In this document: positions 55,550 to 64,000 of the stretch, piece by piece
How positions within the stretch are numbered: position 1 is the first letter of the stretch
How the letters are laid out: each line of letters opens with the position of its first letter
Source of the DNA: Phlebotomus papatasi
Lineage: Eukaryota; Arthropoda; Insecta; Diptera; Psychodidae
Direction: 5' to 3'
Assembly (NCBI RefSeq): GCF_024763615.1
Contig: NC_077224.1
Span: 22,909,078 to 22,973,077 of the forward strand
DNA length: 64,000 bases
Notes under the pieces: generated by a model
The model's database searches: none
The model's input: only the letters and a program-made list of their open reading frames with translations
What the model was told of the DNA's origin: nothing
Position numbers and translations under genes: made by a program

Positions 55550-56955
55550 GATCCTTAGTATATTATAAAAACTTCCATCTTTAAAATGCTTTGATGTACG
55601 ACTGCTTTGTAATGTTATATTTGTATTAAAATTTCAAATCACGCGTACGAATGATATCGTACTAGCTTAATAATTTATTTGCTTTGAGGATAATGAGAAA
55701 TTTATTTTTAAAATAATAAATATCAATGTTTTTGAGGTTAACAATATTCAGGATCCTAAATTTAATAAAATAGAAAGACAAACTTTAAAATTCTTTCATA
55801 TTTTGTTTTTCAAAAATGTCCAAAAAATCACAACTGTTTCAATAAAATCTCCAAGTAAAAAAAAATCATAAAAGACGGATTAAATTGTTCGTCTCAGTGA
55901 GGTAATTGCCTCCAATCAATTCCGTGATAACGAGAAAATTGCAAACACCCTCAGTGCGGTGTGCAGTTGGGACAAGGAGGAGGAAAAATCTCGCAAATCG
56001 ATGAATGCATGTCGTGTATAAAATTGTGTAATTAAAATGTAATTAAAATATGGTCTATAAATCAATTTTAATTGATTAATAACCATAGAAAAATACACAA
56101 TCAAGATGGAATTAAATAATAGTGTACTAGCAGAGGTTAGAAATAGTGTTTTAAATTATGATAGTTTTCCATGCGGAAAGATTAAACAGAAGGGAGAGAA
56201 AGATGAAGAAAAGAGCGCTAAATAATATTGCAAAAAAAAACTATTTTAAGATGAAGTTAATCATATGCAAAACATCACTCTGTGTAATTAATTTTTCTCT
56301 GTCTCTCCTCCATCTTACTCTATCGTGCAAAAGGAATATATTGTGAGGAAATATGTGGGAGGTAAAATCACACAATTGCATCAATTTCAGGGTAATTGCA
56401 ATAATTATAACTTATGTTACACAAAATTGCATTTATCAAAAAAAATAGGCATAGCTTCATCATCTGCAAACATATACATATAATGTTTTCAGAGTTGAGA
56501 AAATTGAGGTATTTTTCAACGTTATGGACTTTCATGTCTTCAGTGATGCATTAGGAGAGAAAAACTCTAATAATTCATCTTGTTCATGTAACATACAATT
56601 AATTATTAATTTGAAATGTAAATTGGATGATAAATATCGCGTTAGAAATTTTTTCTTGATTACTCTTGAATTAAAAGCCGCAGTTGAGCGAGAAAAATTG
56701 CCTGGCAATTGAGATGTGGCATAAATTAGCTCCTAAGAGACACGACATTTTCCATAAAAGCCAAGGGGCATTCTACTAATATTTGTCAAATTCACAAAAC
56801 GATCACACGCAAAATATTTTAGATATTCGCAATATTTTCACTGTTTTCGATTTATTTGGCAAAGAAATTAAACGCCAGACAGAGGATGCTAGCTTAGAAA
56901 AATCGGAATTTTCTACGCTTTCCTCTTCTTTTCGACACTCAAAGATTTTCTAACA
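55550..56955. other. Unique AT-rich DNA downstream of noc
   Basis: No gene, RNA or shared repeat recognised. AATAAA-type signals occur at 55715 and about 55843, which could serve the noc transcript if its 3' UTR is long. Confidence 0.4.
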
Positions 56956-56967
56956 TTATATGTTAGG

Positions 56968-57236
56968 GCAGGGGGGTGACATTAGCTCTGAAAAATGCAA
57001 CCGGTTTTAGTGTATTTTTTCCCTTGTTTTCGTATACATTTCACGAGATATCTCCAAAACTACGTAGGTTTCCAATTTAGGGTTTTCGGTTGCCTCTTCG
57101 TTATTAATTTGGTTTTTATTTTGTATCAGAATTTTTTTCTAATTCATTCTACAATGACAGAAAACAGCTAATAAACTAAAAAGTTTTTTCGGCTCGCTAG
57201 AAACATATGAGAAACATAGGAAATGTCATGCCCCTG
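56968..57236 (+). mobile_element. hAT-type MITE, copy 1
   Basis: A 269-bp element with ends CAGGGGGGTGACATTAGC and, reversed, CAGGGGCATGACATTTCC, bracketed by a perfect 8-bp duplication TGTTAGGG (56960-56967 and 57237-57244). An 8-bp duplication with CAGGG ends is the hAT signature. The inner part holds CGAGATATCTCCAAAACTAC and TGACAGAAAACAGCTAATAA. Inverse copy at 63431-63698. Noncoding. Confidence 0.9.
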
Positions 57237-57244
57237 TGTTAGGG

Positions 57245-57440
57245 TGCAGGCATCACTTATGGCCACACTGAGGACATATCTCCTTACAGCTGTTGATCTT
57301 TTTGACTAATTAAAGAAAAAATTTAAGAGTAATTTCTTTCATGTAGTTTCTTTCGATATATCCAAATGAATTTACTAAAAAAATCCCTCAAACCCCGGAA
57401 AATATGTGATTTTCCCAAACATGTAAAATTCATAAGTTTA
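57245..57440. repeat. ACTTATGGCCAC repeat fragments
   Basis: CACTTATGGCCACACTGAGG (57253) and, after the MITE, AACTTATGGCCAC twice (57710-57745), with relatives GGCCACAAGTAATACCGCCA (44904) and GGCATAAGTAATGCCGCCAC (59119). Remnants of one element around the MITE at 57441; class unknown. Confidence 0.45.
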
Positions 57441-57691
57441 CTGAGAAAAAAACGGGGGTGCGATTAACTTTTTTTCCTCAGAACTTTAACACTTTTTAGG
57501 TGTAAGAATATATCAACATTCTTTATGTTAATTTTACACCTTTTGAGGGTAAAATTAACATAAAAAAGGGTAACTTTAACCCCTAATACACCTAAAAAGC
57601 ATAATATTTACACCGATTTTGGATCAATACTGCAGGGTAAAATTAACATTTCCGGAATGTTATTTTAACTTTTTCGGATTTCTCTCAGCAG
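57441..57691 (-). mobile_element. MITE family CACTGAG, copy 5
   Basis: An inverse copy: CTGAGAAAAAAACGGGGGTG at the left, GGATTTCTCTCAGCAG at the right; TA adjacent on the left. Termini slightly decayed. Confidence 0.8.
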
Positions 57692-57694
57692 TAT

Positions 57695-58183
57695 TGTGGC
57701 TTCCTATACGAACTTATGGCCACTCGTGGAATAACTTATGGCCACTATTTTAAATGATATAAAACAAACTTACTAATGAAATAATCAAGGGGGAGATATT
57801 AGGGTTGGAAATGGTGTACGGTTGAAAATGAAGTACTTGGAAGTCTTTGGAAGTGCAAGTGTCCGAATATAAAGTCTCTTCTGCCTAATTTCGTATTTTT
57901 TCAGGCTACGCTACTTCTAGTTGAGATTTTTAATTCAAACGGCAGTGTAATTTAAAAAGATCTTTTTTTTGACATTTTACATGTTCGGTTATGAAAATGA
58001 AATGGATCATGTTTTCTCAAATTTATTACAGCTTAATTAATTATCAAGTTTTTCCGTAAAAGTTAAAAAGGAAAAAAGAGAAAAATTTAGATTATTTACA
58101 AGAAAATGCGAGTTCATGGAGAAAATAAATAAAAGAATACACATTACTAATTTATAAACAATTTTCTGTTTCAATTTCAACAC
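57695..58183. other. AT-rich DNA, no feature beyond repeat fragments
   Basis: Apart from the AACTTATGGCCAC fragments at 57710-57745, nothing was recognised. Confidence 0.4.
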
Positions 58184-58186
58184 TTA

Positions 58187-58440
58187 TGGCGTTGGCACAC
58201 CTTTCCAATTGAGTGAAATTCATTCGATTGAAATGTTACCTCTTACTCTTTCAAACTGAAATCAGCTATAGCTGTCTCTTTCTGTCAAATGAAATTCAAA
58301 ATTGAAATTGAAAATGAAATTGAAATTTCAATTTTAGTTTGACAGAAAAAGACAAACATATATTATTTCTGTTTGAAAGAGTAAGAGGTAAAATTTCAAT
58401 CGATTGAATTTCACTCAATTGAAAAGGTGTGCCATCGCCA
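58187..58440. mobile_element. Long-arm MITE with TTA flanks
   Basis: A 254-bp element whose arms pair over about 70 bp: TGGCGTTGGCACACCTTTCC, AATTGAGTGAAATTCATTCG at the left; CGATTGAATTTCACTCAATT, GAAAAGGTGTGCCATCGCCA at the right. Flanked by TTA (58184-58186 and 58441-58443), as expected for PIF/Harbinger-type elements. Noncoding. Confidence 0.8.
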
Positions 58441-58672
58441 TTACCCTGAATTTTATTAAATTTTTGCTAGAAAACTCAGATTCACTGAATCAAAATAACA
58501 CGACTGACAACTCGCTAAACCAAATATCTGTGAGGGCGCCACACGTCAAATGCTATTTCTATAAGTTAATAATCTTATCAAATTGATCATAACTTATAGC
58601 CTTGTCATTATTTTTTTTGGTGTAAAAATCATAAAAAAAAAACAAATGGTAAAAGAAAATATAGGTAGTAAT

Positions 58673-58817
58673 GCCCAACGCAGAATAACTTTTGTTTGTA
58701 AACGTGTTTTCGAAACAGCCTATAAGAGCGGGCGAGATGACTAGATTCATTATCTCATTCACTCTCATAAGAAATTTTGAAAATATGTTTACAAACAAAA
58801 GTTATTGTGCGCTGGGC
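58673..58817. mobile_element. Palindromic GCCCAGCGCACAATAAC element, copy
   Basis: A 145-bp unit: GCCCAACGCAGAATAACTTT at the left, AAAGTTATTGTGCGCTGGGC at the right, with GTTTGTAAACGTGTTTT / AAATATGTTTACAAAC inside. Confidence 0.85.
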
Positions 58818-58819
58818 AT

Positions 58820-60002
58820 AAGAAAGTAAGTTTTGAAAAATAGTGCTGAATATTTTCGATTGATGATATAAGATTTAGTCATTAAAAATTGTGAGATCAT
58901 TAGTAATTTTCTTAACGATTTGACGTATATTTGAACAACGGGCGCATCAGTAAATTAATTCCCGTAAAATAATTAAAATTCTATCAAAATATAAAAGTAA
59001 ATCAATTTAAAAGTTTTATAATGATAGCACATCAAATATTCCTAATTTTGTGGTTCTTCGAAATTAATTTAGGGGAAAAAATTAAAGATATCTGCGAGGT
59101 GGCCACAAGTATAGACTGGGCATAAGTAATGCCGCCACTAAATATCCATCGGCGAATGGTTAAATATTCGCAAATCATTAAAAAAAATTGTAAGATTATT
59201 TGCAAAATTCACTAGTAACATGCCCCTTGAGAAAAATTGAACAAGAAACTGTTGCAATTTGTTGCAAAAGCTGGCACAAGAAAAACAAGACAGACACAGG
59301 AATATCATCCGAGAAACTCCAACATTGCAATTGATTTACAGCAAAATGCTAGAAGCAATGACTTTTTTTTATTTCCTCCTAACATCAATAACCAATAAAT
59401 TGTGCATCGTCTTTTTAGATTTTCTTCATCTTCTTCTTCTTCCGTTGCACGAAGAAGAATAAATTCCTATTTTATTGATAAATCTCCATCTACTTCTACA
59501 GCACTTTGTTCTAATAGAGTCGTGATTTGAGATTCATATCGAAGACGATGAAAAAGATGTGTTGAATTTTTCACGAGATCCACAATAATCATTACTTTAG
59601 CTGTTGACACACATTTTCTATCCCTTGGGAAAAATTTGTTGCTTCTTCGGGGTCATGATTTAGTGGTTTAAGATGGTGAGAGAACTTGAGAGACACAAAC
59701 AAAAAAAATGGAAAGGACTTGAGAGAGATAAATTGTATGATATAATCTACAGGAGATATTTTCCAATTCAACACCTCTTATTTTGTCAAGAGACACTCGC
59801 TCTTTGGAATTAAATCACAAGATTTTTTCCTGCCATTCTTTATGTTGAAAAATTCTTTGCATCTCAGTAAAGTCTTTCCTAAACAGAGTTGCATGGAAAA
59901 CAATTGGAAGACAAAGAACATTTGATCAGCTTAACAATAATTGAGGTTAAAGTACTAAAATCTTAATGAGAATAAGAAAATCCAAAAAAAAACTTCAATA
60001 AT
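58820..60002. other. AT-rich DNA, largely unique
   Basis: GCCACAAGTATAGACTGGGC at 59102 belongs to the ACTTATGGCCAC-type fragments. Otherwise no gene or repeat recognised. Confidence 0.4.
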
Positions 60003-60005
60003 ATA

Positions 60006-60203
60006 GGGGAATGTTGGCATGGTTCGTACAGAGTGAACCTTCAAACAACGCAAATTTTCTATTTGTATATAAAGAGCTATAAGATAGATAATGAATTAAG
60101 CTCATGAGACGAGATGAGAGATGGTAAGTCAGTTCTTTACAAACGAAGAGAAAATTGACATCGTTTGAATGTTCACTCTGTGCGAACCATGCCTACATTC
60201 CCC
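60006..60203. mobile_element. MITE, TAGGGGAATGTTGGCATGG family
   Basis: A 198-bp element between TA dinucleotides (60004-60005, 60204-60205). Left GGGGAATGTTGGCATGGTTC plus GTACAGAGTGAAC; right GTTCACTCTGTGCGAACCAT plus GCCTACATTCCCC. Noncoding. Confidence 0.85.
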
Positions 60204-60205
60204 TA

Positions 60206-60589
60206 GCTATCGTTTAAAATATCTAATTGTGAAAGCAGCATCAATCAGGATAAATTTAACGAAAATGTAATTAAGCAATCATCAATGCTACCCATTTGAC
60301 ACTTGATAAAATATTTTGAAAAATAGCAGCTGTCAAAATAAATATTATTAATCACCTGACGCTACATACAAGTAAATTAATAATAATTTAATGATGAATT
60401 GATCTAGCAAAATTATTATTTTTTTCTCTCTCAAACTTCCCTTAAATAAATTTTAAACCAAAACAAGGACAAGCATAATCGATAACTGTGAATTTAATAC
60501 TAAAAATAAAATTTTACACAAAAAAGAAGCAAACAAATTTAAACCAAGATCCACAATTTTTATCTAGTGATTTTTTTTAATTTTACGTT
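60206..60589. other. AT-rich DNA, no feature recognised
   Basis: Nothing beyond AT-rich unique sequence is seen. Confidence 0.4.
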
Positions 60590-60591
60590 TA

Positions 60592-61024
60592 CACTCAGTC
60601 TCGGCATTATGCACTTCGGGATTATGCATATAAAATTATGCATATTTGCCTACAATTCGGAGTCAATTTTAAAATCATTTTTGAAATACGTTTTAACTCT
60701 TTAAGAGCGATAGGTAAACCGGTGTCCCATAAAGAAAATAATTTTCCTGAAGAAGGTTGAAGAAATGTAGAATAGGTTTTGCAAGTCTCTCTCTAACTAT
60801 TTGCTATGTAATAAATATTTAAGTTCGAAAATGACGATTTTTTTTAAATACTTAGATAGGGGAAGAGTTCATAATTTTGGACAGTTTCTAAATTTGGACA
60901 CTTTGATGGTAAAATTGGACACTAAAAATAAATTGATTAAAAATATGGATTTTTATTCCAATATTTAATTAATGTTTGTTCCAATAATTAATTAATTAAA
61001 TGTGCATAATCCCGAGACTGAGTG
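60592..61024. mobile_element. 433-bp element with CACTCAGTCTCGG ends
   Basis: Left CACTCAGTCTCGGCATTATG plus CAC; right GTGCATAATCCCGAGACTGA plus GTG; TA at 60590-60591 and 61025-61026. It contains a TAGGGGAAGAGTTCATAATT fragment at 60856 followed by repeated TTTGGACA, probably another MITE piece. Tc1/mariner-like by target. Confidence 0.75.
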
Positions 61025-61028
61025 TATA

Positions 61029-61588
61029 GTAAGGTGGGGTAACTGGATCGTTTTCCGAAGAATGCTACTTAAACGCTTGTTTTTGGACTGATGAAATTCT
61101 TTTTTACTTCTTCTAAATCCATAGAATTATTCACTGTTTCATTCAGAAACATAATATAAAATAAATTATCAAAAATATTAAAGAAAATTTATAAAATAAT
61201 GATAATACTGAAATAAGTCAGCATGCACTAACTGGGTCGCCTCTTCGCTAATTCACTTTTAATTAGACCTTTGGATTTAAAATACTTTTTTTACAAGGAA
61301 AAAACAATAAATGTTTTCAATCAACCAGCTGTCATTAGCGAAAATATCACTGCTGAAAAATTTTTAGTGAAGAACCTAGCTGGCACAAGATTGAAATGAG
61401 TCGATTACACTCACTTATTTAATGGATAAAAATATTATTTTTGCTTTTTCTCAAAGTTGAATAGTTACATTATGTTACTGTAGTGACTATATTATGGAAA
61501 TAAAAAAGATTATTTTAAGTTGATTATCTAGTTAACGTAGTCATAAACGATCCAAATAGCGAAGCGCTCGGTTTAGCACACTTGACTG
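61029..61588 (+). mobile_element. 560-bp TA-flanked element, copy 2
   Basis: Full-length inverse copy of 12072-12631, ends GTAAGGTGGGGTAACTGGAT and TTTAGCACACTTGACTG, TA at 61027-61028 and 61589-61590. It abuts the preceding element directly. It lacks the internal TTAGCACACTTGACTG partner found in copy 1. Confidence 0.75.
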
Positions 61589-61675
61589 TAGTTTCTATAT
61601 TTCTCAAGTTCTTTTTGTTGTGCACCTAAACAGAAATTGACAAATTTACCCATCTTCTGTTCAATAGCCTCTCTA

Positions 61676-61935
61676 CACTGAGAGAAATCCGAAAAAGTTA
61701 AAATAACATTCTGGAATTGTTTATTTTACCCTGCAGTATTGATTGATCCGAAATCGGTGTGAATATTACCCTTTTTAGGTGTATTATGGGTTAAAGTTAC
61801 CCTTTTTCATGTTAATTTTACCCTTAAAAAGGTGTAAAATTAACATTAAAAAATCTTGATATATTTTTACACCTAAAAATTGTTAAAGTTATGAGGAAAA
61901 AAAGTTAATCGCATCCCCGTTTTTTTCTCATAGTG
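61676..61935 (+). mobile_element. MITE family CACTGAG, copy 6
   Basis: CACTGAGAGAAATCCGAAAA at the left after TA (61674-61675); the right end TTTTTTCTCATAGTG carries a 2-bp insertion. TTGATTGATCC near 61740 shows a 4-bp internal duplication relative to the other copies. Confidence 0.85.
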
Positions 61936-61937
61936 CA

Positions 61938-63349
61938 CTTACTCTATACAACAAAAAACTATGATATTCAACTCCGATGTATCTTTCCACAATATATTCT
62001 AACATATTAATTTAATTTAATTTTTATATCACTTAAGTATGACGAAAAATCTCGTTGAGCGACAACCGTTTCAGTAAATGTATTCAAGAGTATGGAGTAT
62101 ATCTAATTTTTTTATGTAATAGATATTTTAACATATTCTCCATGGTGTTGCGCGACCAATTATTCCTTAATGACACGATCAATTATTACACCTAAACACC
62201 CATTTAGCCGAGCAATGAAATTGTGTGTGTGTGGTGTAATTGTTAGAGGTGGCACTAAATGCCTGAATATCTCTAAATCACATAAGATTACCGTCCCGTG
62301 TTAAATGTTGGGCTAGACATTGGTCACAATGTTGCCACACTCAAGTGCTTCTGAATTGAATGTCTTTTGTATCATTTTTCCTTCCCACTGCGAAAATTCT
62401 TGCACGATAGATTTTGTCACAGAAAAACACGATAAAATTATGTGAGAGATGGAAGTTTATAGGAATAAAATAGCCAAAGTTTTCTCTTAAGATGAAAAAA
62501 AAACAGTTACAACAGAAACGACAAAAAAAAAACCCTTGAGCACAACTTTGTAAATATAAACTTATATTGGAGTGTAAGAAAAAAAATCCTCAAAGATAGT
62601 TAAAAATGTCGTAAGGAATTAAATAGAAAACAAAAATATTATAGAAATTTAATTTTCAGTTTACCTTGTTAGATTTTAAAAAGAAGTGATGGATTAATGA
62701 AGGAAAACATCATTGTCTGATGAGGAAGGTGCAAAAAAAAAAATAAGTGGAGAAAAAAGAAAAATAAAATCAAATGATTTGCAACATAGAAAAAAAGTCA
62801 AACGTGTCTTTTATCTCTTCTGCAAGAAAAAGAATCTCAAATTTCAGGTGGAAACGACAAATACTGGCAATGGATATAAAAAGAGACACTAAAGAAGAAA
62901 TATATTTATTTATTAGTGTCAAATGGCATCATCACCATCAATGGTGATAAATAAAATTTACATTTTATAACATCAACCTGCACCTTAATTTAAAACATAT
63001 AAAATATTGTCTTCTTTGACTTCTTCTTCGACGATGAGGATTCTTTTATTGCCACTTGATTTATGTTGTAGCCAGTCACCATTTGCTGCCACCATATGTT
63101 CAATAAAACATCCATTTATTGCCTCTTTCGCTGCCCCCCTCACCCTCGTCACAATTACACCAAAGTGGTCGTGAGGAAGCTAACATTCAACTTCTCATCA
63201 ACACACGTTGAAAAAAATAGAAACACTTTTAGAAAATCCACAAAAACAGGTAAGTGATTCTTTTGTTGCAAAAACTTTGTCAAAACAATTTATAAATGTT
63301 ATCCACAGAAAATTTGTTCCCAAGAGAAATGTTTCAAAAACAAAAAACA
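61938..63349. other. Unique AT-rich intergenic DNA
   Basis: No gene, RNA or shared repeat recognised; several poly-A runs at 62500-62770. Confidence 0.4.
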
Positions 63350-63351
63350 TA

Positions 63352-63839
63352 GAGGAAACTAGGGCACCACTAAACACGGGGTAGCACCAAACAATAATTT
63401 TTATTTCTAAACTATTTGGACTATCTCGACCAGGGACATGACGTTTCCTATGTTTCCCATATGTTTCTAGCGTGCCGAAAAAACTTTGGAGTTTATTAGC
63501 TGTTTTCTGTCATTGTGGAATGAATTACCAAAAAGTACAAATACAAAATAAAAGCCTATTTAATATGGAATTAGCAACCGAAAACCCCAAATTAGCAACC
63601 TACGTAGTTTCGGAGATATCTCGTGAAATGTGTACGAAAACAGGGAAAAATTTACACTAAAACTGGTTGCATATTTCACAGCTAATGTCACCCACCTGAT
63701 CTCGACCGTTTCTTCAGTGGACGAGCATCCCCATAGTTCCTATAAATTGCTAAAAGTCATGTCCTCTGAAATCGAAATTCCTATTAAAAAATTGCAGTGT
63801 TTGGTGCTACCCCGTGTTTGGTGGTGCCCCAGTTTCCCC
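63352..63839. mobile_element. MITE, TAGGGGAAACTGGGGCACC family (interrupted)
   Basis: Left GAGGAAACTAGGGCACCACT then AAACACGGGGTAGCACCAAA; right TTTGGTGCTACCCCGTGTTT then GGTGGTGCCCCAGTTTCCCC: about 44-bp arms, TA on both sides (63350-63351, 63840-63841). The hAT MITE at 63431-63698 is inserted in it. Confidence 0.85.
63431..63698 (-). mobile_element. hAT-type MITE, copy 2 (nested)
   Basis: A 268-bp inverse copy of 56968-57236. Ends CAGGGACATGACGTTTCC and, reversed, CAGGTGGGTGACATTAGC. Perfect 8-bp duplication ATCTCGAC at 63423-63430 and 63699-63706. The open frame crossing it is chance. Confidence 0.9.
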
Positions 63840-63878
63840 TACTTTATTTAAAAAACGAATGAAAAATATATTTTGAAA

Positions 63879-64000
63879 TAGGTAATGGAACTGGTGTGAT
63901 GAGTTGATTTGAAAAACTCCGGTGATCACCAGTGAAATTCTTTTTCACCTCAAGACTAAAAACACCTTTTTTATCTTGCCCAGAGCTTTCGGTCCGGATA
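63879..64000 (+). mobile_element. Hairpin family (TTTCGGTCCGGAT type), cut by window edge
   Basis: Starts at AGGTAATGGAACTGGTGTGA as in the 39538 copy, then CCGGTGATCACCAGTGAAAT, CACCTCAAGACTAAAAACAC and TTGCCCAGAGCTTTCGGTCC; the window ends in the left arm, so its partner is outside. Confidence 0.75.

Noticed and set aside
63472..63851. Plus-strand small genes at the right edge
   Set aside because: They run across the hAT MITE and the arm of the outer MITE.
1..64000. A second NET-family gene (elB) next to noc
   Set aside because: No second SPLALLAQTC, FKPY or matching finger was found on either strand; if present it lies outside the window.

Overview
The window reads as a gene-poor, AT-rich stretch of an insect nuclear genome. 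The only host gene I can support is a two-exon zinc-finger gene of the elbow/no ocelli (NET) family on the + strand. Its protein resembles dipteran Noc/ElB, and the surroundings (a long intron packed with small non-autonomous transposons, tRNA-derived SINEs and a decayed non-LTR reverse transcriptase) fit a nematoceran fly such as a sand fly. The species call is inference; the insect and NET-family calls rest on the sequence.

Layout. Positions 1-30690 are upstream intergenic DNA: long plain AT-rich stretches broken by transposon-derived repeats. Positions 30690-31693 hold a repeat-free block that should contain the promoter and 5' UTR. Coding exon 1 (31694-31762, 23 codons) ends in a strong splice donor. 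An intron of 20,413 bp follows (31763-52175). Coding exon 2 (52176-53516) carries the rest of a 469-residue protein. Positions 53517-64000 are a presumed 3' UTR followed by more repeats, starting with a large fold-back element about 300 bp after the stop codon.

The mobile DNA is the richest content. (1) A recurring class of short inverted-repeat elements begins with TAGGGGAAAGT-like ends and duplicates TA, yet each family has a different inner terminal repeat. (2) Six copies of a ~255 bp TA-flanked MITE begin CACTGAGAGAAA. (3) Two copies of a ~268 bp hAT-type MITE have perfect 8-bp target duplications. (4) There is a TTAA-flanked piggyBac-type element. (5) There are pogo/Tigger-like elements (CAGTAGACTCTCGC, CAGTGGGACCTCGATAG and others). 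(6) Fold-back hairpins include one with perfect 41-bp arms. (7) There are tRNA-derived SINEs and non-LTR fragments. Several insertions are nested, and paralogous copies preserve the empty site, so relative ages can be read. No CRISPR array, rRNA, true tRNA gene or intact transposase/RT gene was found.

Noc/ElB proteins are nuclear corepressor-type regulators (FKPY Groucho-binding motif plus one atypical zinc finger) acting in appendage, eye/ocellar and tracheal patterning in Drosophila. The large intron and the repeat-free islands in it are the natural places for enhancers. I found no convincing new multi-gene system; the most novel-looking signal is the set of unrelated MITE families sharing a TAGGGGAAAGT terminus.
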